From contig JARUPY010000089.1 in the NCBI GenBank assembly GCA_029817715.1, forward strand, positions 806,001-870,000: a stretch of DNA of 64,000 nt, in the 5' to 3' direction. Below are positions 20,434 through 41,881 of the stretch, piece by piece. The DNA is from Melastoma dodecandrum. Lineage: Eukaryota; Streptophyta; Magnoliopsida; Myrtales; Melastomataceae. Below the pieces are notes generated by a model. It was given only the letters and a program-made list of their open reading frames with translations. It had not been told where the DNA came from and made no database searches. Positions within the stretch are counted from its first letter, which is position 1; the number at the start of each line of letters is the position of its first letter. Made by a program: the position numbers and the translations under genes.

Positions 20434-23400
20434 ATGTTACTGCTACTTTCTGAAGATATCAGAATCAGTTTGTTTCTTAGGGGTTTCTATTGGTTTGGAA
20501 TTTCAACCCGGTAATTGAGAGCACCGGACTAACTCTCCCTGCAAAGACCATGCCACGATTGTTGTACACATCGTTCAGTTGGGGCCCTTGATGTATGCCT
20601 ATGTCCTCAATTCCGCATTTGTTGATTGAATATAGAACATACCCATCCAAACTGTGACGTAATCATGCCAAAGCATTCAACCCATGCCTGCCTGGATCAC
20701 ATGCCGCCTGTACCAACACTACAAACCCTGGCCCTTGTTGGAATAAGCCCATGTCCTGTTTTGTCACAACGCAGATCCATAAATTTCTCGCTGACCCAAT
20801 TCCAAGTTCCGAGGTCTCCTGGATAAACCTTCGAATGGTTTAGACAGTAGGGGGTGGTTGTCGGTGTGTGATAAGCAGGGGGTCTTATAGGTGCGTGGTT
20901 TTGAAGCACAACTGTGGTTTAAACCCAACTCCATGTTGAACGAGCCTCACATCTCTGTGTTATTCAGACACGCAGGGTCTGTACGTGTGGTCGGACTCTC
21001 GCGTTAGATGGGAAACCACGAACCAACATCGTGATGGACACCCCCCCCCAAAAAAAAAGTGCAAATTGGAGCTACTGTTTGCAATTATTATTTTGGTTTC
21101 TTGAGACAATTATTGTAGTAGAAAGTGTATAAACCAAACACGTCACAAGTCGGACGTTGTGTCCATATATGATACGCGAAAGAATCATAATCGATGCTAT
21201 TTTCACGCGGTGGGGGGTTAAAGTTCGGTCCCATTATGGTGGTTGTCGGGTCAGGACCACAAGAAAAGAACACCTCGTAATCACCCGACACGTGGTGGCC
21301 CTTTCCTCTCGAGAAAGGCCATGACTTTAGCAAATCAAAATCCTCCCCCAATACCTGTAATTTGTCCACGATAGCTAGGTACTTGGGGGGGAGGGTTTTG
21401 TTAAGCATTGTCGGTAAAATATTTCTAGCCGATAATTTTAAAATTGGAAAAAAATGTCCCCTAATAGAAGTTATAAATAAGAAGTCTGATAATTTCGAAA
21501 AAAGAGTTTATAAAAAGCTAGAGTTTTTTTAACGTGATTTCTGTAATGAAAGTACAAATCAGAGTTTTAAATACCGAGTTTACTAAATAATAAGAGAAGA
21601 AAGTCGATTTTCTTTCTTTCAAACGTGACAAAGAGTTGCCTTGTCCGAATTTCTTAAGAAGCAAAATCGGTAACTACCTAGCTGAGTTTATCCGACTAAC
21701 GTTAAATTGAAGCAGAAGAAAGCTTGGGGATGCTTTCACCGACGGTTGACATTTTTTGAGAGCTTGCTTAACTCACGATTAATTATCTTTTGACAAAAAA
21801 AATTCTTCCCATTGTTTTACCAAAGTCCGGTGGGCCTTCATCAAATCCACGGCGTTGAAAATGAAAACCGATCCGAGATTCCCCGAAGAAAACAAAAAGT
21901 GAAAGGAGGAGGGGGGAGGGGAATGAGAATTCCAAAGCCCGTAATTAATGGGTGTTATGACCAAATCAGTTGGAGTTTTGTTCTTTAATAGCAAAAAAAT
22001 TCGTGAAATATAATTTTTAATTTTAAAATTTGATTATTAATGCCTTAAGAGTGACCTTTAAAAGATCGACTTCTAAATTTAAAATAGAAAAGTGGACATT
22101 TGAAAGACATATTTCTCTATTTTAAATTTAAAAATTAGTCTTTTAAAGCTGATTTTTTTTTATTAAAATCAACCATACAAAGTCAGATTTTAAGACATTA
22201 GTCAATTAATTTTTAAATTAAAAATCTTATTTTGCTTATTAACATTATTAATTAAGAAAAGATCAAATCAGTTGACCCCACCAACCCCATAAATACGTGC
22301 TCCCACAGAAACTCATCGTCATCCATCGTCGCAATTATTGTTAGTTTTTCCCTTTCTCTTTCAGTTAAGCGTGACTTCAGCCGCCGGTGTGCACGATTGG
22401 CCGCGTCCACGCCCGATTCGTTATTTTTCTCCGTCAGATATTCCCACCTTCGATTTTTTATAAAGGGGCTGCGATCAGCTCCCTGAAAGGTCAACGTGGC
22501 GTTGGCCTAAAGAGACTCTTCAGTGACATCAGTGGTCACTCCCCCGAAACCCAATAACAAGGCCTTCAACTAAAATCCCCGTACAAACTCCGATTAGTTT
22601 AAGTAATAAAGAGATTAAATTCGTTTAAGTACGTCGAAATCGTACACAGTAATTTTTATTGAAAGGCTTACTTATTATACTCAAGTGTCTTATTTAAATT
22701 GAGTCCGAATTAATCGAAGTAAAGTTTCGAAAATAGGGAAAAAAAACTAAAATTCCCATTGCTTATTATTGTCGTTATTACTTTGTAAACCAGTCACAAT
22801 CGAATGCACAATGCGACGATGGTTCGAATCTATCCTCTTTAATTTAAATAAAAAAAAGAACACGAAAAGACAAGAGAGGGCCACACGAGGGAGAGAAGAA
22901 CAATTCGTAAAATAAAACCCCCCCAAGCACGTCACATCAGACAGTCATTATTGTGAAAAAGATAGAAGGAAAAAAAAAAGCACTCATTTAATCAAATTCC
23001 AAAATTAAATTAATCGTCAAAACATCCGCGGTGGCTCGCAGCCGAACCTACCCCCCAAAATTCCAGGTGAAAAGACTAATATACCCCCAAGCGCGGTCTC
23101 ACCCCCCCCCCCACCGGGTGGGACCCAAAATACTCGAGCTGGTGCTGTCGCGTGCCGCCCACCGGAACACTCTCCGACGTGGCGCCCCACTTTCTCAATT
23201 ATATTATCGTATATGATTTGAAATTGTTTTTTTAAGATAAAGTCATTAATATTATTTAATTTTGTTTTTTCAATGTAGAATTTAACTTTATTTATTTTAG
23301 AAATATTTGCAGATAGAGATAGAGAGAGGGAGCCCGTTCCTTTCCATATATACGCAGGTGATTGTCTTCGGCTAAGGTTGCGGCAGGCCATTCCTCCAAC

Positions 23401-23814
23401 TCCAACCGGACGGACCCCTCCCTCCCACCCCCCCCTCCGAGAAGTAGCATTCCTTTTCCTTCTTTGAGTTCCCTCCTTTTGAGGGAGGATCCCAGGATTT
23501 GCAGGAACCGGGTCTCCCTAAAGATAACTACTATCTTTGCCACTTCTCCCTTTCTGGGTTGTCCTGCTAAAACCGTTACCCGACATCCCCTTCTCTGTCC
23601 CTCTGTCTCCGGCCTGTCTGTTCCGGAGTCTCGGGGTTTTCTTTTTTTGTCTCCAGATCCTTATCCGTTCCTGCCTTGCGAAGATTGGATTAAGGTTTTG
23701 TTTGATTAATCCCGGTTCGGTTCTGGATTCCCTTGCTGAGCCTCGACGGCGTTTGATCCCTTGCGGGTTGGATTTCGGAACTCGATAGTTAACTGAAGTT
23801 GCCGGGATTGAACC
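20434..23814. other. Intergenic region and GLT1 promoter/5' UTR
   Basis: About 3.4 kb without a recognisable gene. 20434-21400 has SFT2 downstream sequence and an unassigned minus-strand open frame (21088-21408) with no family features. 21400-22250 is AT-rich and includes a palindromic stretch at 22050-22165. 22250-23340 is mixed, with a C-rich run at 23101-23113. A TATA-like ccatatata lies near 23344, and the CT-rich sequence to 23814 looks like the GLT1 5' UTR. It contains small upstream open frames. Confidence 0.45.
22050..22165. repeat. Short AT-rich inverted repeat
   Basis: gatcgacttctaaatttaaa near 22064 is followed, about 45 bases on, by tattttaaatttaaaaattag, which is an imperfect reverse complement, and cctttaaaag pairs with cttttaaagc. 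The whole palindrome spans roughly 115 bp. It could be a small MITE remnant; no coding sequence. Confidence 0.5.
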
Positions 23815-33051
<9,237 letters not shown>

Positions 33052-33523
33052 TTAATCGCGAGAGGCTGCCATAACACCCATGCTTCTCGGGTAGTTGTGC
33101 CACGGCAAGACGGGGGGCGTGACAGACTGACTGGATGGCCTGGAAGGCAGAGTGGTACATGTTGTGTTGGTAGAGATCTGTGGATGAATACGATATTTTG
33201 TCAAATGCCTGGGTTTGTTGGGTTTAAGGAATAAATGTACAGTTTTCCCCTATCTTATTCTTAATAAAAGAAGAGTGCCTCAACTGGCAGCGTGTTTTCG
33301 GGTGTCTCAACTGGCATACCTCATTATGCTTAGATTACTACATGGGCCGAAGTTAACTAACATAGTTATTGGCCCAACGCTCCATACCCCTTATAGGCAG
33401 GCCCAATACTTTCTATTATGTTCCACGTGTCACTCCCTGGAAGAACCACGTTTCCGCAGCTGGCCTACAAATCCCTCTGGTCAGTTTGATCTGCTGCTTT
33501 CGGGAGGGAAGAGGCGGCCAGCC

Positions 33524-33847
33524 ATGGCGACCAATCTGGGCCGACGGATCATCCTGTCCGCCGCATCGAAGCTGACATTCACCCCCTCCACCGCCGGATC
33601 GGCACTTGGCGGCGAGGCGGTTCGGCAACTGTCGTCGTCTCCGGAGCCCCGACAGCCACGAGACGATCCCGGCCTCGTGGAGGGAGAAGCGAGGGAGGCG
33701 GAGAATCAAGAAGGAGATTCGGAGGAGGACGAGGAAGGAGACGGAGAGCACGTGAACAAGGCGACCGGAGAGGTCGGCGGCCCGAGGGGGCCGGAGCCGA
33801 CGAGGTTCGGGGACTGGGAGCGCAACGGCCGGTGCTCCGATTTCTGA
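33524..33847 (+). CDS. SDHAF4: Succinate dehydrogenase assembly factor 4 (SDHAF4, DUF1674), mitochondrial
   Basis: This intronless frame of 107 aa begins with an Arg/Ser-rich mitochondrial targeting sequence ([17 protein letters not shown]). An acidic linker (residues ~55-78) follows, then the conserved C-terminal DUF1674 block [31 protein letters not shown], split here as [16 protein letters not shown] and [15 protein letters not shown]. Known role: it binds flavinated SDH1 before assembly of complex II. The length and invariant C-terminus fit the plant family. The gene sits 470 bp downstream of the GLT1 stop on the same strand, so its promoter overlaps the GLT1 terminator region. I see no damage. 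Confidence 0.93.
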   Translation: MATNLGRRIILSAASKLTFTPSTAGSALGGEAVRQLSSSPEPRQPRDDPGLVEGEAREAENQEGDSEEDEEGDGEHVNKATGEVGGPRGPEPTRFGDWERNGRCSDF

Positions 33848-34673
33848 TCGGTGTGAGTGGAGGGAGGAGGGTTGCTGATTCTGTGCCCTTAGGGTTAAAT
33901 AGGGGCAATTTAGTCATTTGGTTTCTATGGGAAGCTAGGATTATCCCTTTCTTTTGCCTTTTCCATTCCGTGGGTCGAACGGACGACGACGTCTTGTCGA
34001 ACTAAATGTCGGTGGTTCGAACTTTTGTTCGTTGTGTCTATTTATGCCACCAAGACGAAACTGATTGAATTGCCCCCAAATAATTTCCTCCTGTTATTCA
34101 GAAGTTGATCAAACAAAAGATATTCGGTTCCAAATCATGCCTTGCAAATCTGGCTCAATGCGAGGTATCCTGCCGCAACGAACAATTCATCCAATTCCCC
34201 CGTCTCCCAGACCCTCCATCCCGAACGGTGCGGCTGCGATGGGATGAACCGGACCATAATCGAGCTCCCTCCATTCAGGGCATAGACTAAGCGAACCTGC
34301 AAGTCTGGCTCCCCGAAAGGAGACCCAAAGACACCCTAAGGACGATCCCAGACTGTGAACCCCCCCCCCGCTTCGACGCGGCCTGGTTGGCTGGGCCTCA
34401 ACTCAGAGTAGCTCCGTAGACAAATCTATGAATTTTGCCATGTAAATGGACCGACTGAAAAACCCACCAGTTTGCAAACAATAATATTTAAGTCCATTGG
34501 GTTTAAGATGAGACAAGCTTATAATGGTCGACACGTGAACGTGTGTTGAGAGGGTGAAAATACCCTTTTTGCCCCTAAGACACTGAGGAAAACAAGGGAC
34601 TGCAGAAGTTGTGGGGCCCCCCTCCCGCGACAAGGTTACGAGGTTCCTGCCTCGACAAAGGAGGAGGGACTAA
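33848..34673. other. Intergenic region between SDHAF4 and the PP2C promoter
   Basis: This is ordinary low-complexity spacer with C-rich runs (34361-34370 area). A perfect G-box CACGTG at 34532-34537 and an ACGTGT core at 34539-34544 belong with the PP2C promoter cluster downstream. No gene is seen. Confidence 0.4.
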
Positions 34674-34992
34674 CACGTGCCCGCGTCTCTTCCCGACACG
34701 CGTCCCTTTCCAACATTCCTTTGTCGGAAGAGGCAAAAAAATCGACTCAATCCTACTGCTTTTATAATATATATATTCCCAAAGAATTTAAAGAAAGAAA
34801 TCCAAAAAATCCCACCAAAACGTAGACTTAAAAGACACACTGAATTGAATAGTAAAAAAGAATTGATCTCGGAATCCCCAGAAACTTAAATAATCCCCCC
34901 CCCCTGGTTAGCGTTGTTGGTGATTTTTCACATCCCCTAATACTTGTGGCATCGAAGAGTATTAATAGCCACAACGATCTTCCGTCCACGTG
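34532..34992 (+). promoter_or_regulatory. ABRE/G-box cluster with CE3-like element upstream of PP2C
   Basis: Four ACGTG cores lie within 460 bp: CACGTG at 34532-34537, ACGTGTG at 34539-34545, ACACGTGC at 34673-34680 and CCACGTGTC at 34986-34994. Between the last two, GACACGCGTCCC at 34695-34706 contains, on the minus strand, ACGCGTGTC, the core of the CE3 coupling element. Known: ABRE plus CE3 or paired ABREs drive ABF/AREB-dependent ABA induction, and clade A PP2C genes are ABA-induced. A TATA-like cataaatat lies near 35039. Inference: an ABA-responsive promoter. Confidence 0.6.
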
Positions 34993-35278
34993 TCTATGAC
35001 CTTTCCATCCCCATCGTCCACGTACATTACACACCTCCATAAATATCTACTCACCTTGCGGACCTCACTCTCCCATGTGGCACTCGACCCTTCCCCGTCT
35101 CACCAGAGATGGACGGCCCCGATTCTCCCCCCGGTCTCTCCACCTTCTTTCCCTCCTCCTGCTTTTTATCCTTTTTTCTTTTTTGATCCTTTACCTTCCC
35201 TTCTATTCTTCCAATATATTTCCGTTATTCTTTTCTTAAGTAATTTGTTCGCTGTTGGAGGGGAAGATTACAAGTACT

Positions 35279-36966
35279 ATGACTGCGGAAGGAGTTGGTG
35301 GTGGAGGGGGTATGGCGATGAAGGTTATTGCCCGGAACGAGCCCCACGACATTCGCCGGAGGCGGCTCAGGGTCCGTCGTGGGATCGAGAAGCGACGTGG
35401 TCGTGGTGAGAACAGCTCCTCCTCCTCCTCCCTCGAAGATTGTCTCCGGAATGAGCCTGTCCTTCTAGTGGCCGAGTCGGGGGAGGCTGACGGTCGGAGC
35501 GTGGTGAGCGGCGATGCCCTGCAGCACGGGGCGGTTTCCGTGATCGGGAGGAGGAGGGAACTGGAGGACGCCGCGAGGGTTGCCGTGGGGTTCGCGACCC
35601 TTGGGGACGGTAGCGGTTATAACTTCTACGGTGTTTATGATGGCCACGGGGGTTCGCGAGTGGCTGAGTTCTGCGGGGAGAGGCTGCACCTGTTGATTGT
35701 GGAGGAGCTGGAGAAGGGAGGTGGTAGCGGAAGTGACGGGGAGGTCCAGTGGGAGAAGGTGATGGCCGAGAGCTTCGCGAGGGTGGACGACGAGGTGAGG
35801 CTTGGAGGGGACGAATTGTCGACGATGGGGTCCACTGCAGTGGTGGCCGTCGTGAGTGCTGAGTTGGTTGTTGTCGCCAACTGCGGTGACTCGAGGGCTG
35901 TGATCTGTAGGGATGGAGTCGCTGTGGCCTTGTCTGAAGATCATAAGGTATCATCATGCGCCTCGTGAATACTTGATCTTAGGACAAACATATAGCTAGT
36001 CTTGTTTTGGAATGTTTCTGCCAATCAAGTAGGGAATAACGTTTGGTTGTTGATCAGATTGGACGGTCTATGACCGTCTAGATATCGGATCTCACTAATA
36101 GTATTAGTATGTCGTGGGCCGCCTATGCCAAAAGTTAGGGGGGTGATAAGGATTCGTGGGGAACTCGGGTGTAATGTGCGATCATCCCTTGGATTGATTA
36201 ATCGACGGAAACTGGTAAGGAGACGGAATTCTGTTGTGATACTTTGTGAGACCTTGGGGAAGCGATGGTGGCTTAATAGTTATATGGTGTATGTTGTCTT
36301 GCGATCCAAGTCACGATGGGCCAATTTGTTGCTTCCATTAATCTTTTCACGTCGAACAATGCTGTTGAGCTAATGCTGTGGTTGATTACTTGTAATAATC
36401 GGAGAAATCAGCCCAACAAGCCAGATGAGTTGACCAGGATTCAAGCTGCTGGTGGAAGAGTCATCAACTGGGGCGGCTATCGCATTCTCGGCGTGCTTGC
36501 AACCTCTCGCTCCATTGGTAACTCTCCTAGTTAAATGTCTCGGGACGGACACTGATTCCTTCGACAGTTAAAGTCCCCGGTTCAACTTTATTCAATTGGC
36601 CTAATATTATGGCTCCTGCTTAACTAATAGTTATTATCATGAACGCCAGGTGACCAGTATCTCAAGCCGTTTGTGATATCGGACCCTGAAGTTAGGGTGA
36701 GCCCACGCACCAGCTCGGACGAATTCCTGATCCTAGGGAGCGATGGCTTATGGGATGTCATCCCGAACGAGTACGCGTGCTGGGTCGTGAGTAAGTGCCT
36801 GAAAGGGAGGATGAGGAGGAAGTCTCAGGAGGGGCCGGTGGAGAACCGCTCTGCCGAGGCTGCTGCCGTGTTGACTGAGCTGGCTATTGCTCGGGGGAGC
36901 GAGGACAACATAACAGTGATAGTCGTGGAGCTGAACACCAGCAAGTCCCGTGGTAAGTCCCCTTGA
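35279..36966 (+). CDS. Clade A-type protein phosphatase 2C (ABA co-receptor class)
   Basis: Three exons (35279-35947, 36412-36517, 36650-36966) give 363 aa. A basic N-terminus ([10 protein letters not shown]) and Ser run precede a full PP2C domain: [32 protein letters not shown] (metal-binding Asp/Gly), [70 protein letters not shown] and [10 protein letters not shown]. The sequence [11 protein letters not shown] keeps a Trp where clade A phosphatases have the lock Trp that contacts ABA-bound PYR/PYL receptors, and the basic N-terminus is typical of PP2CA/HAI proteins. AHG1 lacks that Trp, so this is not AHG1-like. Known role: dephosphorylates SnRK2 kinases and is inhibited by PYR/PYL-ABA. I start at ATG 35279; a later ATG at 35312 is possible. 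Neighbouring ABREs support ABA induction. Confidence 0.85.
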
Positions 36967-38367
36967 TGTATCAACGACCCGTTTGATGCTCAGACTCGGA
37001 CGCGACGACCGCGAGAAATAGTTGTAACACATTTCGTGTGGATTCTAGCCATGAGATTGACGACTCTTTTCTTCTACGTCCCTGTTTTTGGATCGACGGG
37101 GAGTAACAGCGCTCGTTGATCTTGATCACGTCGTATCCTCCTAATATCTAACTGTGCACATTTTACTAAAAGCTTTTTAAAGCTGTTAAGAGGATTTTGA
37201 TTTATATATTGCAAATCTATTCGCCTCTCTTTTTCGTATATTAAAACTACTTACTATAAATTTTATCAAATACATTCGTAATTAACTTTAAATTTGAACA
37301 AATTTCGTGTTCCTGGCCAACATGTTGTCTTGACTGCCTCGTTACGAATACAAAGTTAAATACATCCCGAGAAGTCCCAAAAAAAAAAAACGCATGCAGT
37401 TGGAGTTCTCAATAATTGAACGGGGCCCAAAAGAAGAACAACATAGTACGATGTCGACTGGACATGTCTTAAGCAACCATAAAGAAGATGGCATCTGAAC
37501 CACATACTTTTCAAACGCACTTGAAATACCAAACTTAATTTTCATCAATTCATTTCGACCTCATTCCAATACGTGCGCTTACCAAGAAATGATCACACAT
37601 CTCCCCCTTTGTTCTATTCCATATCCAAGATCTGTGTGTTACTTTAGCTCACTGTCTTTCTCATCCTGTAATCTAGTGATGTTCCTCTGTTCTGTCTGTC
37701 TGCTGTGGGACAATCTAGTGCGCCGATGAACATAATTGTGAACGCAGTGGTACTATTGGATTCTTATTATGCTCCACGGAAGGTCCGTCTGTCGATTTTG
37801 TCCTCCCCGTTGAATCCGATTGAGAAGATACACAAATCCACGAAGCGTGGGAGAGAACTCCAGTTCTACAGTTCTGAGATGATCAATCTCGTTTCCTAAT
37901 GCATTGTCCAAGAGGAAAAATCACTCCATTCTGAAGAATACAGTTTGAGATTTTCTGGCAGATGCATTCAGCTGCTTTCTCCCTGCCGACATTTGTGAGG
38001 AAGGATATGAGATTGCAGCGCGGTGTCGCTGCCGCCCAGGCTTGATTGGATGGATATACATCATTTGAAGCTGGATAGATGAGTCGATGAACTAGTATAA
38101 GTGTAATTCGACGTCTATCTCCCTGTGTGCACATACATGTTCAGCCGTGCTAGTCTATTGTAAATGCGATTGCCTGGAGGTGAAGTACTTGAATAAATCA
38201 TATGGGGAGACTTGGATTCTTAACAGCACAGCCTTCTGTTTCAAATTGAAAAACTTGAAAGATGAGACATGGACCCGTGATATCGGGTAGATCAACGCGG
38301 TGCCATAACTTGTAGCATCAACTGTTCCGGCTGATCAGATACGAGAACAAGGCGGGCACCTTACTCG
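36967..38367. other. Intergenic region between PP2C and the CNGC array
   Basis: About 1.4 kb of AT-rich spacer. It lies downstream of both PP2C (+) and CNGC-like gene 1 (-), so it should hold both 3' UTRs. A minus-strand open frame at 37883-38134 could be a remnant of an older CNGC C-terminus, but the resemblance is too weak to claim. Confidence 0.35.
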
Positions 38368-40747
38368 TTATGCTTGATGCATCCTTGGACTATTAGCCCG
38401 GGCATCCAGGGCATCCAGTGAAGACATCTTTATCCTCTTAGTGAGGCTTCGTTGCTTCACCCCTTTCCGCAAGGTCATCCATGCCCAATTCCTCATCTCA
38501 TCCTCATGAAGACGCCCTTTGTAATCGGACCAGACTTGCCTCAGGTCCTTAACCCCGATAACAAATGCTTCCACTTTTGTTACTGCTTTGATGTGTCTAG
38601 GGGCAACAGGGAACTCGGTCAAGGTCTTAGAGTAGAAGTCGAGATCGAGAATCTCGGCTCCGAAGTATTCCACTGGGAGCTTCTGTGGAGAAACTCCAGA
38701 TTCCCCATCTTCTTTCTTGTAGGAGCATGCCTCTCCGCATATTATGAGGATTACTTGTTTGATCGGGCTATCGGCACGGAGTATATAACCGTTCTTCGGG
38801 AAAATCTGCGGCTTTGCACAATGACAGAGCGCCTTCAGTGGCGACGTGTTCAGTTTGCTGAACTGTGGGACCTGTAAAGTAAAACCATCAAGCGTGAACT
38901 ATGATTTTACGACAGCTTTTGCCAGAATGGACTCACTTTCAATAGTTTAGGCAAGCACAGTTTCTCCTTGATCTGCAAGCTAAGGTCGGGGGATATGGTT
39001 GTAAGAACACCCTTCAAGTCCACGTCCTTGTTCTCCAGCCACTTGGGATCTTCACACCAAATCATTTGTGCCCTTAAGTCCTCGGGAAGCTTCAGGAACG
39101 GCATCCATTTGACCAAGATGTTGCGGATCTCCTTGATTTTGTCCCTCCTATCTTTCATCTCTTTAATGTCTTTATTTGTTAGACATTGCAGGTACGTCTT
39201 TAAGGACAGGTACAATAGCGACATCAGACTTATGACTGGGAATGGAAGGAATAAGTGTCGGATCACTTACTTGCATATTGCCAATCAGAAGAGCGAACAG
39301 GATAAGTCCGAAGATGGAAATAGAGATGGCAAAGCATATTTCCCACTGGTAGGCACTCGTGGTGAGATTCTGAGCGAGGGAACTGCAGATATGATTCAGG
39401 CAAGCCGATCAATCGTAAGATAGATCCGAAATGGAACCCATGGCAAGCTCTCGACAATGAAGTATGAAGACACGACCTGAGGTTCCGCAATCCCCACCAG
39501 AAGCAATATGCCAGCTTGAGTGAGAAGTCACTGGAGCTCACGACGTGGGATTGCAGAGCGGGCAGGTATATACCAAAATCGAATGGTGGGTTGACCGATG
39601 TCTCGATCGGGCAAGATTCATTGAGATAAGTCTTGTCTCCGGAGCTCCTGAGGCAGTAGAGAGTAGCGACGTCGCACCCGTGGTGATTCTCACAGGCCCT
39701 TTTCCAGCAATCCATGTTTCTTCCGACTGAAAGCAAGTACCAAAAGGCTCCAAGAACCTATTATGACAAAATTTCACTAAGCACGAGCTCATTGCACATT
39801 ACGATCAGGTGCGGAGATCTGTATCTTACATGCCCAACGATAACGAAGAGCAGAAGGTTAAATGCAGCTCCGACCCAGAAACGTCCTCTGAGTAGCATAG
39901 GAGATTTCCTCGTGGCGTCCTTATAGGAAGGGAACACGCGGATAGCTCGTATAACAAACTGAGACAGAACGCAGAATTTAAGCAGTGTCACTGCATGCGG
40001 GGATTTCGTGCTCCCTTCCATGGCGATTATTATTATTGTGGCAACCTGCAAATACATCAGAGCAAACAATCCTCGTTTAACAGACTACGGGAAACTAAAA
40101 GAAAGAACGGTCAGTTGGGCGAACCTGTGGGAGGGGAAGGATTGAAACAAACTGAATTAGACGGCCAACTTTTTTATGCCGTTGAGAGGTAGTATCAGAA
40201 GAAGACTCAGAAGAAGACGCAGATTCTGCCGTATTGTCGGCACCCGTGGCTGAATCTGAGATTTCACGACTAGGATCCTGTCGACATGGTCTCGCCATTG
40301 AGGAGTAAACCTTCGCAAGCAGCTGCTCTTCGTTGCAGTGCAGCCAAAGCATAAGCTGCAGAACATCGACGAAGAAGCGCAAGGTGATAGCTGCGATGCT
40401 GAGATTCCTATCCGGCCTGAGGCACTTCCCCTCTGCATTGATTGTCGGGATGTAGAAGAAGAAGGGGTCCGACGAGGCGGCCACCAGATTAAGCAGCAGG
40501 AGAAGCGACCACCGGATCGTTTTCCAGCTCTCCTGACCCTTTTCCTCGTACGTGTATCGCAGCGCATCGTCTTGTCGGTTTTCCTTGATCCCGCCTTCCA
40601 AGTCCTTCTTCTGAACCCTGTAATTACATCAATCGAACTCCATCCGCGAAGACCACTAAACCCGACTATGCTAAGTTTCGCAATTGTTTGGAGACACAAC
40701 AAGGATCTCGAATGGACTTACTGGTCGCTCCCTGACCGGGCACTCAT
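38368..40747 (-). CDS. Divergent cyclic nucleotide-gated channel, array gene 1
   Basis: A multi-exon minus-strand gene has a tiny first exon (40747-40722, MSARSGSD…) joined to 40617-40125, then 40045-39830, an exon within about 39737-39477, a pore/S6 exon around 39390-39280, a C-linker exon (about 39195-38945) and a final exon ending at TAA 38368-38370. Channel landmarks: S1 (WSLLLLLNLVAASSDPFFFYIP), SILPLPQV, the S4-like FVIRAIRVFPSYKDATR, S5 (NLLLFVIVGHV), the plant CNGC pore-loop cysteines (MDCWKRACENHHGC, FDFGIYLPAL), CFWWGLRNLR, and S6 ending LIGNMQ. The selectivity filter reads AQN (39367-39375) instead of GQN. The nucleotide-binding domain lacks the usual phosphate-binding GEEL…R cassette, and the C-terminus has no clear IQ motif. 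Known role: plasma-membrane Ca2+/K+ entry. It is intact as a frame but functionally unusual. Confidence 0.82.
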
Positions 40748-41881
40748 CTCTGCTACTAGGAGGATAGGAGGGCGTCCCCAGAATCTGTAAACGAAACAAA
40801 TCAAGGGACACCGGCCAACCAAGATCACAGCTCCTAAGTAAGCTCAAACAAAGAGAAGAAAAAGCAAAGCAGAGAATCAGAATCAGAATCAAACCAATCA
40901 TTCAAGTTCCAATAAAAGCAGTGGACTCTGAAGAGTAGCAGCCTCACAACAACTAACAAATTAGGGATAAGAAGGGAAGTGAAGGGAGGAAGGAACTGAT
41001 TACATTACACTACATCTTACATACTCCTTTTTTTATTTTATTACTGCTTATGTCTTGGTCTTGGTGTTGGTCTTGGTCTTGGTTGATGAGGAAAACCTCC
41101 ATGATTGATCGATTGGTGTATAGCTCGTCCAATTTTTTTTGTCTCTTTCCCCTTTTTTTCTTCTTTCTTTGTGGAGTCTGTCTGAATAAAAAAAGAACCA
41201 TACGTGTAGTAAGTAAGCCCTATGTACAGAATACATTCCAATCCTTCTCTAAAACCAATCAGACCCCTTTCCTCCTACCTAACCCATCGTTGTAAATTGT
41301 CGGGGAATTAATTTATGGGCCCAATTTTCGTGTTGGGGCTGCATGAAAGGATTAGAAGTTCTCCCATTAGGCTCACGTAAATCTTCGTGTTAAAGTCTTG
41401 TTTAGAGTCTTCGTCCTCACCGAGTAATAAATATTGAAGTAGAAATTGACTTTTGCTTTTTGGCAAGAGAGATTAAAATCTCACCCTTCTTCTTCTGCCG
41501 TGCTTAAAATCCGAGAAAGCAAAAATAAGAAAATTACTTACTGATCATGTCATTGGGCTTAAATAACATTGACCCTAACTATAAACTTCGGGTGATAGGC
41601 CTGACACATATTCTCTCCGTACGCTTAAAGGCGTTCCGGTGCGTTTGCTTCTTCGCTGCATTTTTTCTTCTGTGTTCAATTCGGTCTTCCGCTCGCATCA
41701 TATAACTACAAAATTACAGTTTTATGTATTCTCAAACATGTTTATGCCAATAAATGGGGGATATGCCATCCGATTTTTCCCAATCTCATCAACGAGAATC
41801 AAAGCCCATCGCGAGATGCGGATGTACCATCCTAAGGTGGGCCAGACACGGTTCTGTTTCCATTGAAGCTGGCCAATTTCG
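40748..41881. other. Intergenic spacer between CNGC-like genes 1 and 2
   Basis: This is the promoter side of gene 1 and the 3' side of gene 2. A simple repeat of the type (TTGGTC)n with variants lies at about 41050-41083, flanked by pyrimidine-rich sequence. No coding sequence is recognised. Confidence 0.4.

Noticed and set aside
21088..21408. Minus-strand open frame of 106 codons between SFT2 and GLT1
   Set aside because: It has no recognised domain, no supporting splice or promoter signals, and a composition like its flanks; it is left as unassigned intergenic sequence.
37883..38134. Possible remnant of another CNGC C-terminus downstream of gene 1
   Set aside because: Only a few residues resemble the IQ region; no membrane or pore sequence accompanies them.
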